Of a DNA stretch of 64,000 bases, positions 9,367-17,935 are shown piece by piece. Positions within the stretch are counted from its first letter, which is position 1. Each line of letters starts with the position of its first letter. The notes beneath the pieces were generated by a model. It did not search any database. It was not told the DNA's origin and saw nothing but the letters and a program-made list of their open reading frames with translations. This stretch comes from Bacillus_BD sp963765265 (GTDB lineage: Bacteria > Bacillota > Bacilli > Bacillales > Cytobacillaceae): positions 124,001-188,000 of the forward strand of contig CAVXVN010000008.1 of NCBI GenBank assembly GCA_963765265.1, read 5' to 3'. The translations under genes were made by a program, and so were the position numbers.

Positions 9367-9540
9367 CGATTTCAGTCCCTATCTGTCAAATCTTGGAGGT
9401 AATAAACATGCATGAATCTATTCATCTCCGGTCTTGTATTTTGATTATCTTCGTACCTATGAAACAATTACTAGAATTATAACATAAGATCAAAGAGTCA
9501 GAGAGTGTGAACTAGCTGAGAATATAAGGAAAAAAGTAGA

Positions 9541-9581
9541 AAAGGAAATAGGACTGACCAATGGCCAGTCCTATTTCCTTT
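9541..9581 (-). terminator. Terminator after terD
   Basis: A perfect 16-bp stem AAAGGAAATAGGACTG / CAGTCCTATTTCCTTT, with A- and T-rich flanks. Just past the stop at 9598. Confidence 0.88.
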
Positions 9582-9597
9582 TCTACTTTTTAAACGA

Positions 9598-10215
9598 TTA
9601 CGTAAAAGAACGAACCAGTTCACTCAAACTAGGAGCAGAAGTTCCATTCCCCACAGCACCAAATTTCCAATCAGAGCCATTACGATAGATTTCACCTACA
9701 ATTAAAGTTGTACTTCCACTATAATCATCAGCTAAATTATAGTGAATTAATTCCTGTCGATTGGCTGGATTTACAATCCGGATAAATGCATTTTTTAGCA
9801 TTCCAAAATGTTGTTTTCTTTTCACACAATCATATATGTTTACAGCAAAAACGAGTTTATGAATAGATGCTGGAATGCGACTTAAATCAACATGTACTTG
9901 CTCATCATCTCCTGCACCATCACCTGTTAAGTTGTCTCCAGAGTGTTGAATACTCCCATCCTTACTTTTCAAATTCCCAAAATAAATGACATCATGATTA
10001 CTTTTTAGCTTATCATTTTCATCTAGTAAAAAAACAGATGCATCACAATCGACATTCACACTCGAACTCCCACCACCAAATAGTGAACCGAAGAGTCCGC
10101 CTTTCGCACCCTTGTTTGAAACTGGATCCCAACCAAGACCTACCATAATTTTTGATAAATCGGGATTCCCTTTTGTTAAATCAACTCGTTGACCTTTTTG
10201 TAAATTAATAGCCAA
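9598..10215 (-). CDS. terD: TerD family calcium-binding stress protein
   Basis: A TerD/YceD-like protein of the tellurite/general stress family. The calcium-binding loops GDNLTGDGAGDDE and the AINLQKGQ start are typical. The best start is TTG at 10215 (205 residues), because GAGGTGATTGG directly precedes it; upstream in-frame codons overlap this ribosome binding site. A glycine/serine-rich insert of about 14 residues (GGLFGSLFGGGSSS) near residue 40 is unusual for the family. Last gene of the yceG-telA-terD group, 95 bases after telA. The biochemical role of TerD proteins is not settled. Confidence 0.93.
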   Translation of the reverse strand: MAINLQKGQRVDLTKGNPDLSKIMVGLGWDPVSNKGAKGGLFGSLFGGGSSSVNVDCDASVFLLDENDKLKSNHDVIYFGNLKSKDGSIQHSGDNLTGDGAGDDEQVHVDLSRIPASIHKLVFAVNIYDCVKRKQHFGMLKNAFIRIVNPANRQELIHYNLADDYSGSTTLIVGEIYRNGSDWKFGAVGNGTSAPSLSELVRSFT

Positions 10216-10310
10216 ACCAATCACCTCTATGAATTTTTATAGTTGAACTCTGTTTCACGTTATTAGAACCTCTATTTAATAAAATATAAAAGGACTTTCC
10301 AACGATCTTA

Positions 10311-11411
10311 TTAAGATTTTTTCACTTTTTGAAAGTTTTCTTGCAATTGTTCTAACCTTTTTGTACCTTCTACACGAAGACGTTTATTTTCTTCTTCAAT
10401 CGACTTCGTTTCCTGCATACCCTTCATGATGATATTCCATGATTCTTCAATTGTTTCAATTTTTATACTTGGACTTCCAGCAAGTCGAGCAATATCCACA
10501 CTTTGCGTGGAAATATTTTGCGCATTTCGAACGAGCATTTCATTTGTACGACGATCAAGTTCACTCATCGAATCAGCGACAAGTTTCTGCCTTTTGGCGG
10601 CCATGGCTTGAATTAATCCATTTTTAAATATTGGAATGGTTGTCACAAAGGCAGAATTAATTTTACCAATAAGCTTCGTATTCCCACGTTGTAAAAGTCT
10701 GATTTGAGGCGCTGTTTGTAAGGAAACCATTTTAGCCATTTCAAGATCATATACTCTTTGCTCCAATAGCTCAACAGCATTTCGTAAGGTATCGACCTGC
10801 ATAGAAGCAATCTGATCTCCTTCTTGTGCTCGTGTTTCAAGTAGTGGTAACTGATTAGATTTGATCTCATCTGCCTTCATTTGACCTGCTACTGCATATT
10901 TTTCAAGTTCTAAAAAATATTGATAGTTTTCCTCATACATACTTTCTAGCATCGTTGTAGAGTTCACCATTTCACTTTGATACTTTGAAATTTCAACGTA
11001 TACTTTATCAATTTCATTCCCCATTGATTGATATTTGCCAAACAACTTTTCAACAATTTTTTCGCCTTTTTTAAAAAGTTTACCGAAAAAACCTTCAGAA
11101 GATTTTTCAAAATCCTTTTTATCAAATTTATCCATGATGCGGCCAAGTTGTTTTAATAATTCTCCAGAATCTTCAACCTTAGTTGTCCTCATATTACTTA
11201 AAATTTGATCAGAAAAACGAGAAATTTGTACAGCAGGTTCTTTTCCAAATTCAAGAATTTGAATTTGATCCCGTTCATCAATCGAATGAGCAAGTTTTTG
11301 AACTTCAGGATCTTTTCTTAAGACCAGCTTGAGTTCTGAAACTTTTGTTTCAGAGAGTTTGTCATCAACAGGCGATAAAAGATTGTCAGTTGATTGAAGT
11401 GAATTGGACAT
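10311..11411 (-). CDS. yceH: TelA/KlaA family toxic anion resistance protein
   Basis: A 366-residue TelA-family protein, the type encoded by B. subtilis yceH. It is soluble, largely alpha-helical and coiled-coil, with no membrane segment or signal. The middle carries the family region QTAPQIRLLQRGN followed by NSAFVTTIPIF. It begins four bases after the yceG stop, so the two are translationally linked. TelA proteins are linked to resistance to tellurite and to membrane-active compounds, but the mechanism is unknown. Confidence 0.92.
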   Translation of the reverse strand: MSNSLQSTDNLLSPVDDKLSETKVSELKLVLRKDPEVQKLAHSIDERDQIQILEFGKEPAVQISRFSDQILSNMRTTKVEDSGELLKQLGRIMDKFDKKDFEKSSEGFFGKLFKKGEKIVEKLFGKYQSMGNEIDKVYVEISKYQSEMVNSTTMLESMYEENYQYFLELEKYAVAGQMKADEIKSNQLPLLETRAQEGDQIASMQVDTLRNAVELLEQRVYDLEMAKMVSLQTAPQIRLLQRGNTKLIGKINSAFVTTIPIFKNGLIQAMAAKRQKLVADSMSELDRRTNEMLVRNAQNISTQSVDIARLAGSPSIKIETIEESWNIIMKGMQETKSIEEENKRLRVEGTKRLEQLQENFQKVKKS

Positions 11412-11415
11412 TTAT

Positions 11416-13062
11416 TCAGTCTCCTCTTAAATTTTTAATAAAACTAGTATTAAAGAAAAATTTTTTCAATGGGGATGGCTCTTTAAATTCTTGTTCAAAA
11501 ACAAGATCTTCCAGCCAATGAACATCAAATATCCTTTCATCTAAGAAATTTTCAATATCATTTTGTCCTGGCGGATTATAAATCACGATGTCGATACCAA
11601 ATTGATTTAACAGCAAAAATAAGGCAGCATCACTTCTTACAAATGTCCCATTCATGGCATTATTGTAAAGGATCACCTTTGGTACTTCCTGAGAATAATC
11701 AAATTTTTGCATGACTCTTATCATTTCAGCTGGAATTTGCATACCTTGAGTAAATAAATAAATTTTCAGCGCCTCTTCCGTCTCTCTTTGAATCGACTTT
11801 AGTCTTGGACGCGTACAACTATTTTTTATCGCGGTTGCGATCCCTTTTTGTAAACCATGTGGAAGGTGACCATATTTCCAATAATTTGCCTCCATCATCT
11901 TAAGCACATCAAGCTCTCCATTTTTTGAAAGGGCACTCCTGTAGTGGAAACGAAAATCATTGTTAATGGAACGAGTTATCGGCAACTGCTTGATGAGTAA
12001 GCTATTTTCCAATTTAGACAGCAAGTGTAGACGTTCCCAATATTCTTTACGATTAGAACTCACTCCTTGTATCTTCGCAAAAATAGTTGGAATTTTAACC
12101 ACGCCAGCCTTCACTTCAAAGTTTGGACGAATCATAGCTTTCTCTTTGCCAAGAATAAATAGTTCATCATACGTTGTTTTCAACGTGACGGAAGATGGTG
12201 TATAATCTCTTAACTGCCAAGGCTTATACAATCCAGAACCTTCATGATTCAAAATCGATTCAATTTCTTGTGATGCACGATACGCAACTGTTGCTTTTCG
12301 ACTTCTTTTTTCAGTTGGAAAGGGTTCCGGATCTTGATTTTCTGGAAATTGATGGACGAATGTAAGTTCTTGCCCATGATCCATGATGGAAAGAGGATCT
12401 AAACCACTCGGATTAAAGACTATACAATCGCAGCCCAGTTTTATTAAGTAATATAAAAAATATTGATGACTTTTTTTTGCGTCCCCATACCAAATAAATT
12501 TTGGCATGTTCGTTTCTGTACTAGCCTGTTTCATTACTTCATTTAAATGATTATTAGACCATTTAATTAAATCGACTAGAATTCTTTGTAGTTCATTGCT
12601 TTTTAAACCATTTGCTTCTTTTGCTGAAAATTGTTGAATGGTAGAGATCATAGCCTCTCTTATTTTCCGATAAATAGCTGGAGTCGATGATTTTAATAGA
12701 AGCTGTTCACCATCTAGAAAGGCCACTAACCGATTAATGGATAGCTGTTGTTCACGATTTATGTTTAATACTTTTTGAATGGCTTTAAATTGCTCATTAG
12801 GAATGGTTTTGTCCAAATGATCTTGGCTAATTAATTGTATTCCGAGTATTTCATTATGAACGTAATCAAACAATCGATTATAATATTCATCCTCATCAAG
12901 AGGAATACCAAGAAAACGAGCTGCCACTTGTCCGATGTGAACCGTACCTTGTTCTTTTTTGTACTGTGGACGATCAGGTATTCTCTTATTTAAAATTGGC
13001 AACCATGTTTCATAGGATAAAGGCAAAATGTGAAGCATCATTTGGTGGACTGTTTGATTCAA
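11416..13062 (-). CDS. yceG: YceG family component of the Ter 'biosynthetic module'
   Basis: A 548-residue protein resembling B. subtilis YceG, a family always found with TerD and TelA and thought to belong to an enzymatic stress module. The open frame could extend to 13272, but TTG at 13062 follows AAGGGAAGTG by six bases and gives the expected length. The upstream codons look non-coding. No membrane segment is seen. Two similar segments (FNPSGLDPLS, residues near 210; and YNPPGQND near 500) suggest a repeated substrate-binding fold. The activity is unknown. Confidence 0.85.
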   Translation of the reverse strand: MNQTVHQMMLHILPLSYETWLPILNKRIPDRPQYKKEQGTVHIGQVAARFLGIPLDEDEYYNRLFDYVHNEILGIQLISQDHLDKTIPNEQFKAIQKVLNINREQQLSINRLVAFLDGEQLLLKSSTPAIYRKIREAMISTIQQFSAKEANGLKSNELQRILVDLIKWSNNHLNEVMKQASTETNMPKFIWYGDAKKSHQYFLYYLIKLGCDCIVFNPSGLDPLSIMDHGQELTFVHQFPENQDPEPFPTEKRSRKATVAYRASQEIESILNHEGSGLYKPWQLRDYTPSSVTLKTTYDELFILGKEKAMIRPNFEVKAGVVKIPTIFAKIQGVSSNRKEYWERLHLLSKLENSLLIKQLPITRSINNDFRFHYRSALSKNGELDVLKMMEANYWKYGHLPHGLQKGIATAIKNSCTRPRLKSIQRETEEALKIYLFTQGMQIPAEMIRVMQKFDYSQEVPKVILYNNAMNGTFVRSDAALFLLLNQFGIDIVIYNPPGQNDIENFLDERIFDVHWLEDLVFEQEFKEPSPLKKFFFNTSFIKNLRGD

Positions 13063-13351
13063 GATAATCACTTCCCTTAAATCCGTGATGATCATAATGT
13101 TAGCAAAAATTACTGAATTGCTTTTTATAAAAAAGGATTTCCTAATTATCATATCATAGCTTTTATTACATTTGTAATAACTACGTAGAAATGGAATAAA
13201 GGTTTCAAAACATTTTGGCTTCATTTCACGACCGTTCATGACTTTGCATATAGATGAATACAGAGATAGCAAGTCATTTTAGTTTTCCAAGGGCGAACAG
13301 TCATTTCGTTTCACTAAGAAAATTATTTGAAATCAGGTAAGGATGAAGAAC

Positions 13352-13600
13352 ATGAAATTTATCTATAAGCGGCCATCTTATGAAGATATAGAGAGCGATT
13401 TAAAAATGGTTCAAGACACATTAAATTCGGGATATTTCATGATAATAGACATGTTTTTTTGGGCACTATTTCTAACGTTCTTTTCACCGCCAGCACAGCA
13501 CTCCGTTAGAATGGCTATCATTATTTTTATCAGTTTCTATGTATCAGGTTTATTTCTGTTTATGTTGTTGAGAAGATGTTTAAAAGGAATTGGAGAATAA
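13352..13600 (+). CDS. Small two-helix membrane protein, unknown function
   Basis: An 82-residue protein if translation begins at the second ATG (13352). AAGG sits six to nine bases before that codon, whereas the first ATG (13343) abuts the ribosome binding site. It has two hydrophobic helices, at about residues 28-45 and 52-73, with a basic tail. It is encoded on the plus strand inside the otherwise minus-strand Ter module and shares a terminator with terD. It could belong to the module, but this rests on position only. Confidence 0.6.
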   Translation: MKFIYKRPSYEDIESDLKMVQDTLNSGYFMIIDMFFWALFLTFFSPPAQHSVRMAIIIFISFYVSGLFLFMLLRRCLKGIGE

Positions 13601-13608
13601 CTTCATGT

Positions 13609-13635
13609 AAAAAGACCCGCTATTTGCGGGTCTTT
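13609..13635. terminator. Bidirectional terminator
   Basis: AAAGACCCGC / GCGGGTCTTT with a five-base loop, between the convergent small membrane gene and terD. Confidence 0.88.
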
Positions 13636-13643
13636 CCTTCACA

Positions 13644-14225
13644 TTAACCTACTTGTAAACCAAAGTTTGTTGCTAGTGAAGCTAATCCACCTTGAAATCC
13701 GCTACCAATCGCACTGAACTTCCATTCACCATTATGTCTATATAATTCGCCAACGACGAGAGCCGTTTCAATTGAAAAATCTTCACCTAAATCATAGCGA
13801 ATTAATTCTTGGTTTGAGTCACCATTTAGAATACGTACATAAGCATTCGATACTTGTCCAAAATTTTGACTACGAGCTTCAGCATCATGAATGGTAATCG
13901 CAAAAGTAATACGTTGAACAGCGGCCGGTACATTATTTAAATCAATGTTGGTCTGCTCATCATCGCCATCGCCTGCACCTGTACGATTATCTCCTGTATG
14001 TACCACCGAACCATTTCCGCCAGTTGCATTATTATAAAAAATAAAATCACTATCAGAAGCTACTTTACCATTATCGCCTAATAGAAATACAGATGTATCA
14101 AGGTCGAAATCCTTAGCACCATCATATCTGTTTGTATCCCAACCTAATCCTACGATTACTTTTGATAAACCTGGGTTTGTTTTAGTTAAATCGACTTTTT
14201 GTCCTTTTGATAAGCTAATAGCCAA
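13644..14225 (-). CDS. terD: TerD family calcium-binding stress protein
   Basis: A 193-residue TerD-family protein of standard length. Calcium-binding segments (DFDLDTSVFLLG and GAGDGDDEQ) are intact. The real start is TTG at 14225 (MAISLSKGQ), since ATGGAGGTAATAAA, which contains the apparent upstream ATG, is the ribosome binding site. It is a paralogue of the terD gene at 9598 but lacks the glycine-rich insert. Convergent with the small membrane gene. Probably stress-induced like B. subtilis yceCDE, but I could not identify a clear ECF-sigma or SigB promoter. Confidence 0.95.
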   Translation of the reverse strand: MAISLSKGQKVDLTKTNPGLSKVIVGLGWDTNRYDGAKDFDLDTSVFLLGDNGKVASDSDFIFYNNATGGNGSVVHTGDNRTGAGDGDDEQTNIDLNNVPAAVQRITFAITIHDAEARSQNFGQVSNAYVRILNGDSNQELIRYDLGEDFSIETALVVGELYRHNGEWKFSAIGSGFQGGLASLATNFGLQVG

Positions 14226-14319
14226 ATTTATTACCTCCATTTTTTATTTGTTAATTTATTAGAAGGGCTAAAGCACCCGATCTATTTTATCCATTATTCA
14301 CCGATCATTACAAATTATG

Positions 14320-14907
14320 CTAGCTCATCCATCTAGGTGGTGTATTTCGATCCCAATGAATGACTCCTAAGTCATGATGTGTTTGAAAATGATCCTGCTC
14401 CGTATGATAGTGGAAGTTAAAGGAAAATGCTTCTTTGGGTGGATGGTCTCTTCGAACATGAAATCGAATTACATCTGTATTCGTTTGTTTATTCAAGATA
14501 TGGAAAATCCGTTCAGAAGTTCCACCACTCGGCACTTCACTAACGATTAATTGACTCAAATCCTCTTCAGGATATTGCGCAGCCACTTTCATGATTACTT
14601 TTTCAATATTAGGTAAAATAATTTCTCTAAATTCGTCTTCGATCACAGGTTTTATTTTAGAACCAAACTTCACAAAGGATTGTACTTCTGCTTCTTTTGC
14701 CATCTGATTGATAAACCGATCCCTCTCCGAGATCTCTTCAGCCTCAAAAATAACTTCTTCCTGAATTTGAGAATTTGATTCATAAATATCCCGTTTTGGT
14801 TGTTTATCTGCATTTGGATTATCCGCCAGAAGCGCTTGTGGAGTTACCATTCCAAACGTTACAATCGTAACGAATACCAATAGCGATTTTCTAAGCCATT
14901 TTGGCAT
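14320..14907 (-). CDS. ypjP: YpjP-like exported protein
   Basis: A 195-residue protein with an N-terminal signal peptide or anchor (residues 1-27), an acidic middle part, and a conserved-looking C-terminal region rich in His and Trp (NFHYHTEQDHF, HHDLGVIHWD, PPRWM). This tail matches my recollection of the YpjP family, whose function is unknown. Its place between the thy genes and ypiP fits B. subtilis gene order. The ribosome binding site is GAAGGAG. Confidence 0.75.
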   Translation of the reverse strand: MPKWLRKSLLVFVTIVTFGMVTPQALLADNPNADKQPKRDIYESNSQIQEEVIFEAEEISERDRFINQMAKEAEVQSFVKFGSKIKPVIEDEFREIILPNIEKVIMKVAAQYPEEDLSQLIVSEVPSGGTSERIFHILNKQTNTDVIRFHVRRDHPPKEAFSFNFHYHTEQDHFQTHHDLGVIHWDRNTPPRWMS

Positions 14908-15086
14908 CAGTTCTTCATCTCCTTCAAACTACAAAAAAGAAATCCATTTATTTCTAAGTAGACAATAAGCTAATTATATCAGCATCAACTTTATTATGCC
15001 TAGCTATCCTATTATACTTGAATGATCTTACATTAAATACTTACGGATTAAAATATAAATGGTTTCATATTTTTTATACATTCCTT

Positions 15087-15860
15087 TTACTTTTCTAAAA
15101 TACCAAAATGAAATTTAGCATTTTTTCTGATATGTACTTGAAATCCAAATTGTTCAAATCTCAAGCTTCGAAAATGATCCTTTAATACTACTCTTTCTTT
15201 TGCAACTCGGTAAGCATGATCGATTGTTTCTTTCGTTAATTCTTCGTATAGTGCAAGATTTCGCATTCCTTTAATCCCATCAGATTCCAAAATATTTTCT
15301 TCAAACATTGGATCAAAATAAACGCAATCATAACTGTTATCAGGCAATGTTTTTAATACATCAATGGCAAGACTATACGTCAAACCAATTCTCCTCATTG
15401 CTTTAATAATAGATGGGTCTCCATCACTCCAAGTTTGCAATCCCACTTTCATCAAATAAGCTAGGAAACGATTGCCTTCACAGCCTGTAATCAAACCTTG
15501 TTCTCCTACAATATAGCTGGCAGTAATACTATCAGAGCCAAGTCCAAACGTGCAGTCTAGAAGTTTCTTTCCATTGGTAAGTTGCGTTGCCTCAATAAAA
15601 GGATCGTATTCACCTTTTTGTAATCTTTTAATACGAAACGCAGCTGAGTTTGGATGGAAAAAGCACGGTTCAATTTCACCCAAAGGATACAACTCCAGCC
15701 GTTCTTTGCCAACAACCAAACAATCTTCGTAGACTTCTTTTTGAACAGCTTCAATGGAACGTTTTCGTCTATGAACATATGGAATTCCCAGTTTTTTTGC
15801 TATATTTTCTGCCCGTTGAATCATTTCCATATTAGTCCTACCAGCAGTGGTGACGATCAT
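15087..15860 (-). CDS. ypiP: SAM-dependent methyltransferase, YpiP/RsmJ-like
   Basis: A 257-residue class I methyltransferase. LLDCTFGLGSDS (about residue 100) is the SAM-binding motif I, and YFDPMFE near 182 is the catalytic-type DPPY/DPMF motif typical of RsmJ (16S rRNA m2G1516 methyltransferase) relatives. Position beside ypjP and brxA matches B. subtilis ypiP. Target RNA or protein unproven. Confidence 0.82.
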   Translation of the reverse strand: MIVTTAGRTNMEMIQRAENIAKKLGIPYVHRRKRSIEAVQKEVYEDCLVVGKERLELYPLGEIEPCFFHPNSAAFRIKRLQKGEYDPFIEATQLTNGKKLLDCTFGLGSDSITASYIVGEQGLITGCEGNRFLAYLMKVGLQTWSDGDPSIIKAMRRIGLTYSLAIDVLKTLPDNSYDCVYFDPMFEENILESDGIKGMRNLALYEELTKETIDHAYRVAKERVVLKDHFRSLRFEQFGFQVHIRKNAKFHFGILEK

Positions 15861-15915
15861 TCTTTTTCACATCTTTCTTACTAGGATATACATCTCAATA
15901 ATAACAGTATTTAAT

Positions 15916-15944
15916 ACAAAAAGGGTGCCTAGGCACCCTTTTGT
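15916..15944 (-). terminator. Terminator after brxA
   Basis: The palindrome ACAAAA(A)GGGTGCC / GGCACCCTTTTGT, about 145 bases past the brxA stop, with flanking A/T runs. Confidence 0.75.
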
Positions 15945-16088
15945 AACACTTTTTTAATCTATTGTATAGCATCTATTCCATTCCTGAAACAAATCGATCT
16001 CAGTTTGTCCATCTGAATTTACATCATTAAATGATTTCAGTGATGTTTACTTTCAGGATTATTCGTAAAGTTCACTTATCTTTTTTCG

Positions 16089-16523
16089 TTAACAGTTTTC
16101 TGCGAATGCAGTCTGTAAGTTTTCCATGATCACTTCTAATGGTTGACCTTCAATATCATGACGGTGTACGAAGTGCACAACTTCTTTTCCTTTTAATAAA
16201 GCCATTGAAGGTGAAGATGGTGGAATTTCACCAAAGTATTCCCGCATTTTAGCTGTTGCTTCTTTATCTTGACCAGCAAAAACGGTTACTAAATGGTCTG
16301 GTTTCTGATCACTACCTGTAATGGCATGTGTTGCAGCAGGACGAGCTAAACCAGCTGCACATCCACAAACAGAGTTAACAACCACAAGCGTTGTTCCTTC
16401 TGCACCTTCCATATATTCTTCAACATCTTCAACGGATACTAATTCTTTAAAACCAGATTGTACTAATTCTTGACGCATTGGCTTTACCATTTGTTTCATA
16501 TATTCTTCATATGCCATTGACAT
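16089..16523 (-). CDS. brxA: Bacilliredoxin BrxA (YphP family)
   Basis: A thiol-disulfide protein that removes bacillithiol from S-bacillithiolated proteins after oxidative stress. The start at 16523 (MSMAYEEYM) with AGGAGGAATGT in front gives 144 residues, equal to B. subtilis BrxA; the longer open frame upstream is non-coding. The CGC active site lies in NSVCGCAAGLARP near residue 53. The C-terminal region with SSPSMALLKGKEVV is the usual thioredoxin-fold half. It implies that the host makes bacillithiol. Confidence 0.96.
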   Translation of the reverse strand: MSMAYEEYMKQMVKPMRQELVQSGFKELVSVEDVEEYMEGAEGTTLVVVNSVCGCAAGLARPAATHAITGSDQKPDHLVTVFAGQDKEATAKMREYFGEIPPSSPSMALLKGKEVVHFVHRHDIEGQPLEVIMENLQTAFAENC

Positions 16524-16638
16524 ACATACATTCCTCCTAAAATTTCGTTTCAACCTAAGCATACTATAAAGTATTGTTAGTAGGCAATTGTAGTGCACCA
16601 CACTTAAATAATCGGATAATTAAAACAATTATTTGTTT

Positions 16639-17772
16639 TTAAGATTTCTTTTCGATTCTTGCATCTGTCATTTGCTTCCAAACAGACCCTCCGGCTTTTT
16701 CGCCTTTCTCAATCCGTTCAATAGCTAGCTTAATCTGTAGACTGACTTCAAATTCAGGATCCTCTTCAGCCACTTTTAATGCAGGCAATGCCTGTTCATT
16801 TCCCACTTCATATAGGAACATCGCAGCCCGCCAACGAACAAGTTTACTTTTATCACTCAACGCTTCCATCATTGCTTCCATTGCTTCGATATACCCTAAA
16901 TCCGATAGTGTATCTCCCGCGGTCCGTCTAACGGTCACACTCTTATCCTTTAAAGCTTTATATAACAAGGGGAGCACCTTTTTATCTTCAATCATACCTA
17001 AATAAACAACGGCCAATCTTCTGATCGATGCTTTCTCGTCTTGTAAGGCTTTTTCGAGAACCGGTAAATCAGTCAATTGTGGATCAGCCATTTGTTCAAA
17101 CCTTTGATAACGAATCTGCCAATCCTGCTCATCTAAATCAAAAACCGTAACTGTCCCTTTGCTTGTTGGATGACTAGACTGTTCGCTTTGAGGGTTCATA
17201 ACGAGTTCCACCAAAGTTCTTAACCGTTCATTCGAATAGGACGCTAATATCTCGTCTACAATCGTTAGGCCAACTTGATCCAATTCACCATAGCGGTTTC
17301 CGAGATCTTTCCATCTACGTTCCATGACCACATTATCACCTGGTAGCTGTACTTGCTTAACCGCTTCAATAAATTGTTCAGGCAAACCGAACCTCTTTTC
17401 CTCCTGACCATCCGTTACTTTCACTTGCATTGGAATTCCTTTATACATTTGAACGAGCACTTTAATTTCACCAAAATGCTCAGCAACTTCTGATTTTTCC
17501 GTTTGATCAGCAACATCCTCACCAAAAGCTTTCCTGATTTTTTGTAAAAGTTCTTTCCAATCAAACTTTGCATTTCTCTCCACTGCCAAAAAGTCAGCGA
17601 CATGGTATACACCTTTAACGCCTTCTATTTGTAAAATATCTCGGATGATGCTAGGTGCCCCCTCCACTTGATCTTTTTTATAATTATTGCTTTTTCCCAT
17701 TGGCAATTCTTGATCCAAATTAATTTTCATCGTATTCGGACTTGGGGTCGGTTCAATTGTCTTGATTCTCAA
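16639..17772 (-). CDS. ypgR: Conserved virulence factor C-like protein (NifU_N plus HEAT repeats)
   Basis: A 377-residue protein. The first ~90 residues match the Nfu/NifU N-terminal scaffold domain (TPSPNTMKINLDQELP, IEGVKGVYHVADFLAVER). From about residue 215 there are several HEAT-like helical repeats (SIRRLAVVYLGMI, TVRRTAGDTLSDLG, LVRWRAAMFLYEVG). This domain pair is that of B. subtilis YpgR and S. aureus CvfC. It lacks the CxxC of a true iron-sulphur carrier, so a binding or scaffold role is more likely. It lies beside brxA, as in B. subtilis. Confidence 0.88.
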   Translation of the reverse strand: MRIKTIEPTPSPNTMKINLDQELPMGKSNNYKKDQVEGAPSIIRDILQIEGVKGVYHVADFLAVERNAKFDWKELLQKIRKAFGEDVADQTEKSEVAEHFGEIKVLVQMYKGIPMQVKVTDGQEEKRFGLPEQFIEAVKQVQLPGDNVVMERRWKDLGNRYGELDQVGLTIVDEILASYSNERLRTLVELVMNPQSEQSSHPTSKGTVTVFDLDEQDWQIRYQRFEQMADPQLTDLPVLEKALQDEKASIRRLAVVYLGMIEDKKVLPLLYKALKDKSVTVRRTAGDTLSDLGYIEAMEAMMEALSDKSKLVRWRAAMFLYEVGNEQALPALKVAEEDPEFEVSLQIKLAIERIEKGEKAGGSVWKQMTDARIEKKS

Positions 17773-17849
17773 ATTTAATCATCCTTTACAACGTACCCAT
17801 AATGTTTATTATATTAATTCTAACACACAGCGTTTTTCATACTAACTAA

Positions 17850-17878
17850 AAAGCCTGATGTTGAACACATCAGGCTTT
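17850..17878 (-). terminator. Terminator after yfmR
   Basis: AAAGCCTGATGT / ACATCAGGCTTT with a short loop and a T-run on the minus strand. Confidence 0.88.
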
Positions 17879-17935
17879 ACTGCTAATTAATCGATCCATT
17901 TCCTGAAACAAATCATGAACATCTTTTTAATACTG

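Noticed and set aside
9408..9482. 24-codon ORF with a perfect GGAGGT site on the plus strand upstream of the metalloprotease gene
   Set aside because: Very short, no family pattern, no terminator or promoter seen; a chance Shine-Dalgarno is likely.
13063..13272. N-terminal extension of YceG (about 70 extra codons)
   Set aside because: A strong ribosome binding site precedes TTG at 13062 and the shorter protein has the expected family length; the upstream residues look non-coding.
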